Assembly (NCBI RefSeq): GCF_000981385.1
Contig: NZ_LATZ01000134.1
Coordinates: 1-64,000 of the forward strand
DNA from: Bacillus sp. SA1-12
GTDB taxonomy: Bacteria; Bacillota; Bacilli; Bacillales; Bacillaceae
Direction: 5' to 3'
DNA length: 64,000 nt
The notes under the pieces were generated by a model. The model was not told the origin of the DNA, searched no databases, and was given only the letters and a program-made list of their open reading frames with translations. A program made the position numbers and the translations under genes. Every line of letters starts with the position of its first letter. The stretch's first letter is position 1. Below are positions 23,673-31,976 of the stretch, piece after piece.

Positions 23673-24632
23673 TTATTGAAATAAAGAAACGTACCTTCCA
23701 TATCCCTCTTTTTCTAGATCTTCCCTTGGTATAAACTTTAAAGCTGCTGAATTAATGCAGTAACGGAGCCCGTCAGGTCCAGGTCCATCATTAAAGACAT
23801 GACCTAAATGGGAATCTGCTGTTTTACTTCTAACCTCTGTTCGGACCATCCCATGTGAGGTATCAAGTTTTTCAACTACTTCGAATTCTTGAATTGGTTT
23901 TGTAAAGCTTGGCCACCCACAGCCTGAGTCATATTTATCCTTTGAACTGAATAACGGCTTTCCTGAGACAATGTCGACATAGATCCCTTCTCCTTTATGA
24001 TTCCAAAATTCATTTCGGAAAGGTGGCTCAGTACCGCTGTTTTGGGTTACTTCATATTGCATCGGTGTTAAAGATTCTCTTAAACTTTTCTGTTCTTTGT
24101 TTTTCCAATAAGATTCAATAAATTGGTCTCTTCCAGAACCTGATCGGTATTGTTTATACCTAGTTGTATTTTTTTTATAAAAATCTTGATGATACTCTTC
24201 TGCCTGATAAAATGGTTTTGCTACAAGTATTTTCGTAACAATCGGCTTTGAAAAACGTCCGCTTGCTTCTAATTGCTGCTTTGATTCCTCAGCCAATTTT
24301 TTTTGTTCTGGAGAATGGTAAAAAATCGCTGTTTTATACGATTCTCCACGATCAAAAAATTGACCGCCCGCATCTGTTGGATCGATTTGCTGCCAAAATA
24401 ACTGTAATAGTTTTTCATATGGGAAAATTTCCGGCTGAAAGGTAATTTGTACAGCCTCAAGATGCCCGGTTGTATTTGAGCAAACTTCCTCATAGGTAGG
24501 ATTTTCTTTATCACCACCTGTATAACCAGATATAACACTTACAATCCCTGGAAGCTCATCAAATGGCTGCACCATACACCAAAAGCATCCCCCTGCAAAA
24601 GTTGCAAGTTCAAATCTGTCACTATTTACCAA
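23673..24632 (-). CDS. msrAB: Fused methionine sulfoxide reductase MsrA-MsrB
   Basis: The protein repairs both S- and R-epimers of oxidised methionine. The MsrA domain is N-terminal (active site GGCFWC near residue 12) and the MsrB domain C-terminal (CGWPSF, then the catalytic Cys in RYCINSAAL). The TTG start is chosen: AAGGAGG lies nine bases upstream and gives the normal length of about 319 residues, whereas the frame extends 38 residues further with no family match. B. subtilis has separate msrA and msrB genes at this locus, so fusion is a lineage difference. Confidence 0.92.
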   Translation of the reverse strand: MVNSDRFELATFAGGCFWCMVQPFDELPGIVSVISGYTGGDKENPTYEEVCSNTTGHLEAVQITFQPEIFPYEKLLQLFWQQIDPTDAGGQFFDRGESYKTAIFYHSPEQKKLAEESKQQLEASGRFSKPIVTKILVAKPFYQAEEYHQDFYKKNTTRYKQYRSGSGRDQFIESYWKNKEQKSLRESLTPMQYEVTQNSGTEPPFRNEFWNHKGEGIYVDIVSGKPLFSSKDKYDSGCGWPSFTKPIQEFEVVEKLDTSHGMVRTEVRSKTADSHLGHVFNDGPGPDGLRYCINSAALKFIPREDLEKEGYGRYVSLFQ

Positions 24633-24812
24633 TGTGAAATGCCTCCTTATTTTATCATTGTCCTTATTATATAGCATATTGCAAAATGGATGAAAGTAAA
24701 CTGTTTGATTAGATAATAGCTTTTCATATCGGATGTACACCTTCATTTCCTCTAACTATTGTAAAGCAACATAAAAATAGAGGTAATCATCTAAGTAATC
24801 TTTGTTTACAAC

Positions 24813-24841
24813 TTGACACATTTAAAAACATTCCTTAGTCT
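24813..24841 (+). promoter_or_regulatory. Probable promoter of ypoP
   Basis: TTGACA is followed after 17 bases by TAGTCT, 39 bp ahead of the TTG start. The first hexamer is perfect and the second weak. Confidence 0.5.
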
Positions 24842-24879
24842 AAAAAAAAGAATATTTTGTAGGTTCGGAGGAAATTAGC

Positions 24880-25302
24880 TTGAAAAGTCGTCAAGATAAA
24901 ATGTATGAAATGGAAGCACTTATGCGCCATGTATACAGAAAATTACGTCAAGATATGAATCTTGTTTATGAAAATGAAATGTCTAGAAATGAATTTTTCA
25001 TATTAAAAACCCTTTACGAACAAGGATCCAAAAAATCATCTGATTTATCAAAAATGTTAAATGTATCTGCTTCCCATATTACTGCAGTAACTGACTCATT
25101 AATTGAGAAAAACTGGATCCAACGTGTCCGCTCTGTTCATGATAGAAGAATTGTAGATCTTCACTTAACTGATAAAGGTAAAAACACATTGGAATTATTT
25201 GAAAAAAAGAAAACTGACTTTTTATTAGAAAAGTTTAATGACTTTAGTGATCAAGATATCGAAAACTTTATTACCTTATTTAATAAATTATTGAAGGCAT
25301 AA
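24880..25302 (+). CDS. ypoP: MarR-family regulator YpoP
   Basis: A 140-residue winged-helix regulator: NEFFILKTLYEQGSKKSSDLS, recognition helix in SASHITAVTDSLIEKNW, and wing RSVHDRRIVDLHLTDKG (each typical of MarR). The dimer arms are at both ends. It starts with TTG behind GGAGG. Location beside msr genes matches ypoP. The ligand and targets are unknown; no obvious target gene sits next to it apart from divergent msrAB. Confidence 0.85.
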   Translation: MKSRQDKMYEMEALMRHVYRKLRQDMNLVYENEMSRNEFFILKTLYEQGSKKSSDLSKMLNVSASHITAVTDSLIEKNWIQRVRSVHDRRIVDLHLTDKGKNTLELFEKKKTDFLLEKFNDFSDQDIENFITLFNKLLKA

Positions 25303-25306
25303 CATG

Positions 25307-25376
25307 CATAAAAAAAACGATAGAGCCTGCTATCAAAGGTGTTTAACCCTTTAATAGCAGCCTCTATCGTTTTTTA
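25307..25376. terminator. Strong bidirectional terminator after ypoP
   Basis: AAAAAACGATAGAG and CTCTATCGTTTTTT form the base of a long stem continued by CTGCTAT/ATAGCAG. A and T runs flank it on both sides. Confidence 0.9.
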
Positions 25377-25436
25377 TACATATTTTTTACGATTTTACAC
25401 ATGCTAGTTTGTAAAATACTAGGAGGTGTAATAACT

Positions 25437-25682
25437 ATGCCGGCACCCTACTTATGCCCGAACTGCAAGACAAATCGTTCACGATTTAATATAATTGAAC
25501 AACATGTTAAATCAGTAAAATTAAATCCGCAAACAGGAGATATTGTAGAGGAATTGGAACAAGGAACTCTGGATCCTTTTCATGTTGCATACAAAGGGCC
25601 AGAATATAGAATTCAATGTGGAGTATGCGGTCTTATTGAGGATGAGCTTTCATTTATTAAAAGAGCTCAGCTAAACCAATAA
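25437..25682 (+). CDS. Small zinc-ribbon-like protein
   Basis: An 81-residue protein with paired cysteines: CPNC near residue 7 and CGVC near 62, the spacing of a zinc ribbon. Between them lies a polar stretch (FNIIEQHVKSVKLNPQTGDI). The ribosome site AGGAGGTG is excellent. The family and role are unknown; zinc binding is inferred from the cysteines. Monocistronic. Confidence 0.7.
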   Translation: MPAPYLCPNCKTNRSRFNIIEQHVKSVKLNPQTGDIVEELEQGTLDPFHVAYKGPEYRIQCGVCGLIEDELSFIKRAQLNQ

Positions 25683-25736
25683 GAATAACAAAAGCTCAAG
25701 TGGCTCCTCTTAAAGAGAAGCCACTCTCCAATTTGC

Positions 25737-25868
25737 TTATTCACTATTTTGCGTTGAATTAAAAAACAGTTGTTTGTCACTTTTATCCGATTGTTTCGTT
25801 AGCTGTTTTCTTTCTTTTCCCATTTTTCCATCAGATTCATAACTTAAGTTATCCTTCTTTTTAGTCAA
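25737..25868 (-). CDS. Tiny Lys/Ser/Gln-rich protein
   Basis: A 43-residue hydrophilic frame (TKKKDNLSYESDGKMGKERK, then QLTKQSDKSDK) starts with TTG behind AAGGAGGGG. It has the look of minor small acid-soluble spore proteins. It is convergent with the zinc-ribbon gene. No homologue is firmly recognised. Confidence 0.5.
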   Translation of the reverse strand: MTKKKDNLSYESDGKMGKERKQLTKQSDKSDKQLFFNSTQNSE

Positions 25869-25940
25869 AACAACCCCTCCTTGTAAAGTGTTACCTACAT
25901 TTTTTCCAGCTCATAAAAAAATATGTTTAGAATGCTTTAA

Positions 25941-26370
25941 TAAAGCGAGACTTCCAACAGTAAGGAATTTTCTACTGTTGGATAGTGAGACTTATCGGAT
26001 CTTTACGGGCAGTTTCCTCCCTCAATTATCAAATGAATAACTATCCTATCTTGGTTAAGGGATTACTGCCCGTTAAGATGGGATAAAGCGAGACTTCCAT
26101 TAGTAAATGGTTTTCTACTGTTGGATAGTGAGACTTATCGGATCTTTACGGGCAGTTTCCCCCCTCAATTATCAAATGAATAACTATCCTATCTTGGTTA
26201 AGGGATTACTGCCCGTTAAGATGGGATAAAGCGAGACTTCCAACAGTAAATGGTTTTCTACTGTTGGATAGTGAGACTTATCGGATCTTTACGGGCAGTT
26301 TCACCCCTCAATTATCAAATGAATAACTATCCTACCTTGATTAAGGGATTACTGCCCGTTAAAATTGCGA
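25941..26370 (+). repeat. Three tandem copies of a 143-bp repeat
   Basis: Units begin at 25941, 26084 and 26227 (TAAAGCGAGACTTCC), each 143 bp and nearly identical. Each has two internal inverted repeats: CCAACAGTA/TACTGTTGG and ACGGGCAGT/ACTGCCCGT. Copy 2 has a damaged first palindrome (CCATTAGTA). There are no spacers and no coding frame. Related single or decayed copies occur at 21529, 40494 and 60640. Confidence 0.92.
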
Positions 26371-26603
26371 AAATAATACCTAAGACTACTGACCGATTAA
26401 GTACGGGAGGAATAACCATATTACCTACTTTTTCAATAATTTACTGTAAATAGTATTAACAAATTTTAACTGCATTTAAAGTTTTTAAAGAGTATGTACA
26501 GATTTTGTAAAAAACGTATACACGCCGAAAATATCCATTATTATTAGATTGAGCCAGCTGGTTCAAAAAAGATTACTCATTCGTTACATGGGAGGAAAAA
26601 ACA

Positions 26604-26798
26604 ATGAAAAAAAGCTTATTATTAAAAGTCGGAGCATCATTACTTGCTGTATTTTTAATGGCTGCATGTAACAACACAGAGGAAACAGATACTGAAAACA
26701 CAAATACTGAGGAAACTGAAGAAGGCGTTGAAACAGAAGAAGGAACAGAAACTGAAGAAGGCGCTGAAGCTGATACAACAGAAGAAGAAGCTCAATAA
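26604..26798 (+). CDS. Small acidic repeat lipoprotein
   Basis: A 64-residue pre-lipoprotein: signal MKKSLLLKVGASLLAVFLM, lipobox MAAC (Cys at residue 22), then a tail made almost only of Glu, Thr, Gly and Asp. The tail has a six- to seven-residue repeat, ETEEGV, ETEEGT, ETEEGA. The mature part has a very strong negative charge and no fold. A good ribosome site GGGAGG is present. A role in binding cations or spacing at the membrane surface is speculation. Confidence 0.8.
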   Translation: MKKSLLLKVGASLLAVFLMAACNNTEETDTENTNTEETEEGVETEEGTETEEGAEADTTEEEAQ

Positions 26799-26815
26799 TT
26801 ATCATACTTAAATAG

Positions 26816-26868
26816 TAATGGGCTATCTCAAAATAATGGTCATAATTCCTTTTGAGACAGCCCGTTTT
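26816..26868. terminator. Bidirectional terminator
   Basis: ATGGGCTATCTCAAAA pairs with TTTTGAGACAGCCCG across a short loop. It separates the lipoprotein gene from the convergent small membrane gene. Confidence 0.85.
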
Positions 26869-27063
26869 TCAACCATTATTTTTTTGTTTTTCGTCCTTCA
26901 TATGCCATAAATAGACTGCAATACTTAAAAATAATGTACAATATCCAATATTCAAATAGACTTCATCCATATTTTCCGCGACAAAGTGTTGGTAGGCAAA
27001 CCCTCCAAAAATGATTGAAATTAAGATCGCAACAATCCCGAATAATACAAACTTATTCTTCAT
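26869..27063 (-). CDS. Small two-helix membrane protein
   Basis: A 64-residue protein with two transmembrane segments (VLFGIVAILISIIFGGFAY and LNIGYCTLFLSIAVYLW) and a charged tail (KDEKQKNNG). The start with GGGGGATTC upstream is preferred to one six codons earlier. No family is recognised. It lies downstream of the trypsin-like gene but with a 100-bp gap. Confidence 0.6.
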   Translation of the reverse strand: MKNKFVLFGIVAILISIIFGGFAYQHFVAENMDEVYLNIGYCTLFLSIAVYLWHMKDEKQKNNG

Positions 27064-27169
27064 TAAGAATCCCCCTATCATCTTTTATATGCCCAAGGTT
27101 TCCTCACTTGATTAGTATGAACAGCAAAAAACAATCACTATTCACATCAGATGAAAATGAACCAGATGA

Positions 27170-28294
27170 TCATTCTATTTTTTTCTCTGTTATTATTTTA
27201 GCTTGGTCATTTTCATATGCTACTTCAAAGTTCACCTTATAGTTATTAGTCACTTGTTCTCTGCCATTTCTCTCTTTAGCAGTTAAGGCAGTTTTGACAA
27301 GAATATGATTATTCCTTACCTCTGTCTTTAAATCCGTAATACTTATAGAAATAGTATTCAAATATCGTCTGCGAAATGTATCATAGTCCATATTTGTTTG
27401 CCATTTACTACCCAGCAAAGAGTAAGCTGTGACAAAATCACGATAATGGATACTTTCAATAAAATAGGTTACTAAGTAATCAGATGTCTCTAGCATTTCA
27501 TTTTCATTAATTTCGGCTGAAACGTCTGCTTTTGAAGGTGCGGGAAGATTTTTCATCGGGGTTTCAGACCAACTATTAACAAGTGGTAAGACCGAATTCA
27601 TTGGAATGCTAAACCCAATATTCCCTTGCTCGATACGAGCAGAGTTGATTCCTACTACCATTCCCGTTTGACGGTCTATTAATGGACCACCGCTATTGCC
27701 AGGAGCTATAGGTGCTGAAATTTGATAAACATTTTCATATACATAGGGGTCTACATGTAATTCTCTGTCAGTCCCGCTGATAATTCCGGTGGTCACTGTA
27801 TTTTGAAAGCCGAGGGGACTGCCTAAAGCCAGTATTTCATCACCGATTTCAAGCTTTAAGCTAGGTGACAAAGGCAGAGGCTCGGTTTCTTTTAAGCCAT
27901 CCACACGAACTACAGCAACATCTGTCTCTGTACTCATCCCAATTACTCTTCCTTCAAATCCCTTTGCATCCGTCGTTCTAATTTTTACTGACTTTGACCC
28001 ATTAATGACATGAGCATTAGTAATGATATCGCCTTTGTTATTATATAAAAAGCCTGAGCCTACTGAACCGTCATCTAATTCCACCATGACAACCTTTTTC
28101 TGAGCTTCACGAATAATTTCCTTTAAATCAGGAATTGCTTCTTCTTTTTCCAGAAAATCATCATTCTTAAGAAGCAAGGATTCACTGAATACCTGTTTAG
28201 CCATTTTATCTTTTATATATAAAACACCAAATCCGCCACATATCCATATAATAACTGACAAGCAAATACTTAATACTAAAAGCTTCTTATTCAT
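27170..28294 (-). CDS. Membrane-anchored trypsin-like serine protease (HtrA/S1C type)
   Basis: A 374-residue protein with an N-terminal transmembrane anchor (about 5-27), a trypsin-type domain and a C-terminal domain without PDZ. The triad is visible: His in ITNAHVI, Asp in ETDVAVVRV and Ser in APGNSGGPLI. The C-terminal part (about 280-374) resembles a SnoaL/NTF2-like fold (YRDFVTAYSLLGSKWQ), an inference. It starts 3 bp after the stop of the zinc-ribbon gene, so the two form an operon. It should act on the outer face of the membrane, perhaps in protein quality control. Confidence 0.85.
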   Translation of the reverse strand: MNKKLLVLSICLSVIIWICGGFGVLYIKDKMAKQVFSESLLLKNDDFLEKEEAIPDLKEIIREAQKKVVMVELDDGSVGSGFLYNNKGDIITNAHVINGSKSVKIRTTDAKGFEGRVIGMSTETDVAVVRVDGLKETEPLPLSPSLKLEIGDEILALGSPLGFQNTVTTGIISGTDRELHVDPYVYENVYQISAPIAPGNSGGPLIDRQTGMVVGINSARIEQGNIGFSIPMNSVLPLVNSWSETPMKNLPAPSKADVSAEINENEMLETSDYLVTYFIESIHYRDFVTAYSLLGSKWQTNMDYDTFRRRYLNTISISITDLKTEVRNNHILVKTALTAKERNGREQVTNNYKVNFEVAYENDQAKIITEKKIE

Positions 28295-28297
28295 AAT

Positions 28298-29458
28298 TTA
28301 TCCTTTCTTCTCTTCTAGTAGCCAGGATATGTTCGTTATTTCTATCTTCGCATTTTCTTTTGCAGAATATGTGACATGTTCAAAATCACCTAATTGACCA
28401 GGTTCTAGTTTATTCGGAAAAACAGAGGTTTTACCAGACTCCAGCTTTTTCCCATTTTGGTCTAATACATTAAATTCAATCACGATTGAATGTACTGTAT
28501 CAGTCCCACTATTTTTCACTTTTCCATTTATATAGGCATCACCGTATTTATCAACCTTTATATTACTGATTGCTAACTGAACAGCCTCTCTTGTATTCCG
28601 TTCTTGTTCTTTTTTTGCAGCAAGCATGGCTTTTTCGATTCGCTCCTGCTCCGCCTTTTCAAAGGTTGCTTTTTCGGCAATGACTCTCTCTTTTAATGAT
28701 AATAACTTTTCATTATTCACTACATATTGCAGTGCTTCGTCAATTACTCTAACTGCTTGATTAAAGTGCTTATCCTCCATACGTTTTTCAGCCTCTATAG
28801 CGCTAATCGTCACCATTTTCGTATATATTTGCTGTTTTAACTCCGACGCTTCAGCAAGCTCCAAAGTATATAAGGTAGACAACTTACTGGCAAGTTCATC
28901 AATTGACGTAAGTTTATTTATTTCCTCCTTCATTTCGCCAACCGTAATACTTATTTCTACTTGTTGAATATCTTGTGAAAGGCTGATATATAACGGTGAT
29001 TGATTATTATGATCAACCTGGCTCTTTAATAAATCAATCTCACTCTTTGCAGCATCAAATTGCTCATTCATTATTTTCTTTTCCACTGCATCTAACTCTT
29101 CTTTTAACTCTTTAATCACAAGAATCATTTCTTTATCCTGCTTTAATATTTCGTAATCATTACGATATGAGAGGCCGTTTTCAATGTTACGTAACGCTTT
29201 ATCGTACTCCCCTGCTAAAGCCGCTTCCTCTGCTTTTTCTTGGAAGGCAATAACTTTTGCATTCACTTTGGTTTCATAGAGTTTTGTAGTATAGAGAATA
29301 ATAAAGACAAGAATAAGACTTAATAATGGCAGGAGGAATTGTAGTCTTTTTAAATTCTTCGCTTTTGGATCATCTGGTTTATTGAGCGGTTTCCCACAAA
29401 GATAACAGTAATTAGCATTGGCTTCAATATGATTGGCCCCACAGTTTGTACAAAACAT
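28298..29458 (-). CDS. Zinc-ribbon membrane protein with coiled coil and FxLYD-type domain
   Basis: A 386-residue protein: N-terminal zinc ribbon (CTNCG near residue 3, CYLCG near 18), a transmembrane segment (about 38-56), a long helical/coiled-coil or TPR-like extracellular region (about 60-275), and a C-terminal beta domain (NIKVDKYGDAYINGKVKNSG) of the FxLYD type. An in-frame extension of 20 residues is rejected because GAGGAGG sits just before the MFCTNC start. The layout suggests a sensor or adaptor that links cytoplasmic zinc ribbon and outside domain, partnered with the downstream protease. Confidence 0.8.
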   Translation of the reverse strand: MFCTNCGANHIEANANYCYLCGKPLNKPDDPKAKNLKRLQFLLPLLSLILVFIILYTTKLYETKVNAKVIAFQEKAEEAALAGEYDKALRNIENGLSYRNDYEILKQDKEMILVIKELKEELDAVEKKIMNEQFDAAKSEIDLLKSQVDHNNQSPLYISLSQDIQQVEISITVGEMKEEINKLTSIDELASKLSTLYTLELAEASELKQQIYTKMVTISAIEAEKRMEDKHFNQAVRVIDEALQYVVNNEKLLSLKERVIAEKATFEKAEQERIEKAMLAAKKEQERNTREAVQLAISNIKVDKYGDAYINGKVKNSGTDTVHSIVIEFNVLDQNGKKLESGKTSVFPNKLEPGQLGDFEHVTYSAKENAKIEITNISWLLEEKKG

Positions 29459-29728
29459 AAAAAAATCCTCCTCTTTTCTGTGGTAAAGGGGATGGAGCAA
29501 AGTATATAGTAAATTCATCTAAATCAGGTTTAAGTGATCATACTTAAAGAATAACAACTTCTGTTTCCCCTGTTTTTTAAAAGGAAAACCATCATTTTCT
29601 TGCTTATTTTTTAGTATACATGTTTTACCAGCTTCATACTAGGCTAAAAATAGAGGGTATTTCGAATCATTTTTTATCATGTGAATTTATAACTACTTTT
29701 GAGGGCTAACATTTATCATGTCAGCCCT

Positions 29729-30307
29729 TTAAGGCAAAGGTACAAACAGTTGAAAAGTAATATTGTCCTCTTTTAAATTAAAACTTTCCGCTCGTGCGCT
29801 GAGTCCATTTTTAAATGTTAACTGATCTAGATTGATATCAATTATTTTTTTTCCTGAGTCAATCACCACATAGTGAGGAAGGTCATAGTATGTGGTCATA
29901 TATTTTAATACATATGATACAGGCAACTTTAACCTGCCAATTGATAGCTCTTTGACATATAATTGCATATTCCCATCAGGTTTTACGATTGGTTCGAGAA
30001 TTAAGGCCATATTAATATCTTTATTAAATGCATTTATGACCCCATAAACATTGACATTTTCTTTTAGTTCTACGCGATATTGTAAGTTCTCTTGATCTGT
30101 CTCTTCAACTAAGTAATGATTTATTAATTCTGTTAACGATTTTTTGTCAGTACTTATCATAAAAGGCACGGTTTTTTCTGCATTGTCAGCCTGATTTATT
30201 TGTTCAGAAGGCTTTTTATCAGGTGTTAATAAGAAGGCAGAAATCAAAAGTACGAACAATAAATTCAAGCTAAGTAAGATTAAAAACGATATTTTCCATT
30301 TATTCAA
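29729..30307 (-). CDS. ypmS: YpmS family membrane protein (DUF2140)
   Basis: A 192-residue protein anchored by one N-terminal helix (NKWKISFLILLSLNLLFVLL) with an extracellular beta-rich domain (YRVELKENVNVYGVI, PVSYVLKYMTTYYDLPHYVV). This matches YpmS. The start is taken at a TTG seven bases after the ypmR stop, since earlier TTG would overlap ypmR and family members begin MNKWK. Co-transcribed with ypmR. Unknown role; the pairing with an SGNH hydrolase suggests envelope lipid or polymer handling. Confidence 0.8.
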   Translation of the reverse strand: MNKWKISFLILLSLNLLFVLLISAFLLTPDKKPSEQINQADNAEKTVPFMISTDKKSLTELINHYLVEETDQENLQYRVELKENVNVYGVINAFNKDINMALILEPIVKPDGNMQLYVKELSIGRLKLPVSYVLKYMTTYYDLPHYVVIDSGKKIIDINLDQLTFKNGLSARAESFNLKEDNITFQLFVPLP

Positions 30308-30314
30308 AGGACAC

Positions 30315-31121
30315 TCACTCTTTTCTACCAATTAAATCTTGGTCAAGACCCTCAATTTTTAACGTATTATACACTTTATCTGCTATTAAGGAATACCCTA
30401 TTTCGTTTGGATGAAACTCATCTTTATAAAGCAATCTTTCATCTGATTCGTTTGAGAATATTTGTTCAACTGAAACAAAAACAGCTTTATCGTCATTTTT
30501 AATGATTTCTTGTGTAGCTGTATTCCATTCTTTAATAATTGTATCGATTTCAGGTAACTGCGGAAGCATATATTTAAAAGGATTATAAAGGCCGACATAA
30601 ATAATCACTGCTGAAGAATTATACTCACGTAAAGTATTGTAAATATCCTTAAATCTTTTTTCATAGTTTTTTTGTTCTTCTCGAAAAGGTTCAAAATCAA
30701 GAGAAAAAATATTTTTTCGGACAACATGCATAATATCATTTCCCCCAATTGTCATGACAATAATATCAGCATCTTTTATACTTGAAGTCACTATTTCATC
30801 CTTCAGCTTTCGAAGAAGATCCCTTGTTTTATACCCTCTCACACCAAAATTTTCTACTTTTACCTCATGAATATCGTCTTGTTGTTCAAGCTTTTCAGTT
30901 ACCATTCCTACATAACCGCCGCTATTTGTTTCATCCCCTACTCCCTTAGTTAATGAATCCCCAATTCCAACTAATCTTATCCTCTTTGGAATGAACTCTT
31001 CAGCAGGCTGCTCTTTCGTTGGCAGAGAATATGGTTTCGATTCCAGCTTTGCGCTTTGTTCTGACACACAACTTGTTAACAACAGACAGATCAAACATAT
31101 TATAGTAAGTTTTCGAATCAT
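30315..31121 (-). CDS. ypmR: SGNH/GDSL hydrolase lipoprotein YpmR
   Basis: A 268-residue lipoprotein (lipobox LTSC near residue 18) with an SGNH esterase/lipase domain. Block I GIGDSLTKGVGD holds the nucleophile Ser, block III is TIGGNDIM, and the His/Asp pair is in DEFHPNEIGY near the end. It likely cleaves an ester on the outer face of the membrane. It precedes ypmS, as in B. subtilis. Its substrate is not known. Confidence 0.88.
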   Translation of the reverse strand: MIRKLTIICLICLLLTSCVSEQSAKLESKPYSLPTKEQPAEEFIPKRIRLVGIGDSLTKGVGDETNSGGYVGMVTEKLEQQDDIHEVKVENFGVRGYKTRDLLRKLKDEIVTSSIKDADIIVMTIGGNDIMHVVRKNIFSLDFEPFREEQKNYEKRFKDIYNTLREYNSSAVIIYVGLYNPFKYMLPQLPEIDTIIKEWNTATQEIIKNDDKAVFVSVEQIFSNESDERLLYKDEFHPNEIGYSLIADKVYNTLKIEGLDQDLIGRKE

Positions 31122-31190
31122 ACGATCACCTTGGTTTTTAGTCTAATGCCCCCCATTATATCATTATAGGAAGTTTTAAAGCTATCTTAA

Positions 31191-31277
31191 AAGGGGCCGA
31201 CTCCTCCAATACATCAATATACGGAATCCTAATCACTTTAGACTTCTATATATTGTGTTAGAGTAATCTGCCCCCTT
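31191..31277. repeat. Short palindromic repeat between ypmR and ypmQ
   Basis: AAGGGGCCGACTC at the left is mirrored imperfectly by GAGTAATCTGCCCCCTT at the right. The ends resemble those of the larger palindromic elements at 34143 and 41887. It may terminate ypmQ transcription. Confidence 0.5.
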
Positions 31278-31287
31278 GGAAAACAGT

Positions 31288-31881
31288 TTATTCCGAAAGT
31301 AATGCTTTCATATCCTCTATGATCTGATCATAAGGAGGGTTTTCAACTCCGCTATAATCTTTCATTACAACCCCGTTTTGATCGATTAAATAAAAGCTTG
31401 TTCCATGAAGAACTTGATCTGAGTTGGACGGTTTTTGAACAATTGTTTTAAAGCTTTCCATGGCGAAATTCTCAATTTCCTTTTGAGTATAACCAGTTAA
31501 AAAGCTCCAATTATCAAATGTAATGGAATATGGTGCTGCAAACTCCTTAAGTTTATCAGGTGTATCCGTTTCTGGATCTACACTGAAAGAAATGATCTTA
31601 GCATTTATATCTTCTTCTTTCATTCGATTTTGAATTTCTTTCATATGTGCAGTCATTGGCGGGCAAACTGTTTCACAACTAGTAAAAATAAAGTTAGCAA
31701 TCCAGACGTCCCCTTTTAAACTCTCTAATGAAACATTTTGTCCGTCCTGATTTTTGAATGAAAAGGACTGAACCTCATAATTTAAAGGATTTTTTATTGG
31801 CGATGTATTGCCACATGCCGAAATGATCATGATGGCAAAAACTGATATGGCAAATACAAGGCATTGTTTTATTTTCTTCAA
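31288..31881 (-). CDS. ypmQ: Sco-family copper/thiol protein YpmQ
   Basis: A 197-residue lipoprotein (lipobox ISAC, Cys23) with a thioredoxin-like Sco domain. The copper-binding cysteines are in TSCETVCPPM (Cys69 and Cys73) and the distant His in VLHGTSF. Sco is needed for assembly of the CuA centre of cytochrome c oxidase in Bacillus. It acts on the outer membrane face. It starts with TTG behind AAGGGTGA. It lies upstream of ypmR-ypmS, as in B. subtilis, across a repeat element. Confidence 0.9.
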   Translation of the reverse strand: MKKIKQCLVFAISVFAIMIISACGNTSPIKNPLNYEVQSFSFKNQDGQNVSLESLKGDVWIANFIFTSCETVCPPMTAHMKEIQNRMKEEDINAKIISFSVDPETDTPDKLKEFAAPYSITFDNWSFLTGYTQKEIENFAMESFKTIVQKPSNSDQVLHGTSFYLIDQNGVVMKDYSGVENPPYDQIIEDMKALLSE

Positions 31882-31976
31882 CTAATCTTCACCCTTCGCT
31901 TTTCATTACCTTGTAAAAGTGTACCAAATTAACTGCCTTAATAAAAGGTAAAGCATGTGAAGATTTTTTGTCATTA

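Noticed and set aside
25941-26370. CRISPR array
   Set aside because: Only three units of 143 bp, with no spacers between them; each unit is itself palindromic. This is a tandem repeat, not a CRISPR.
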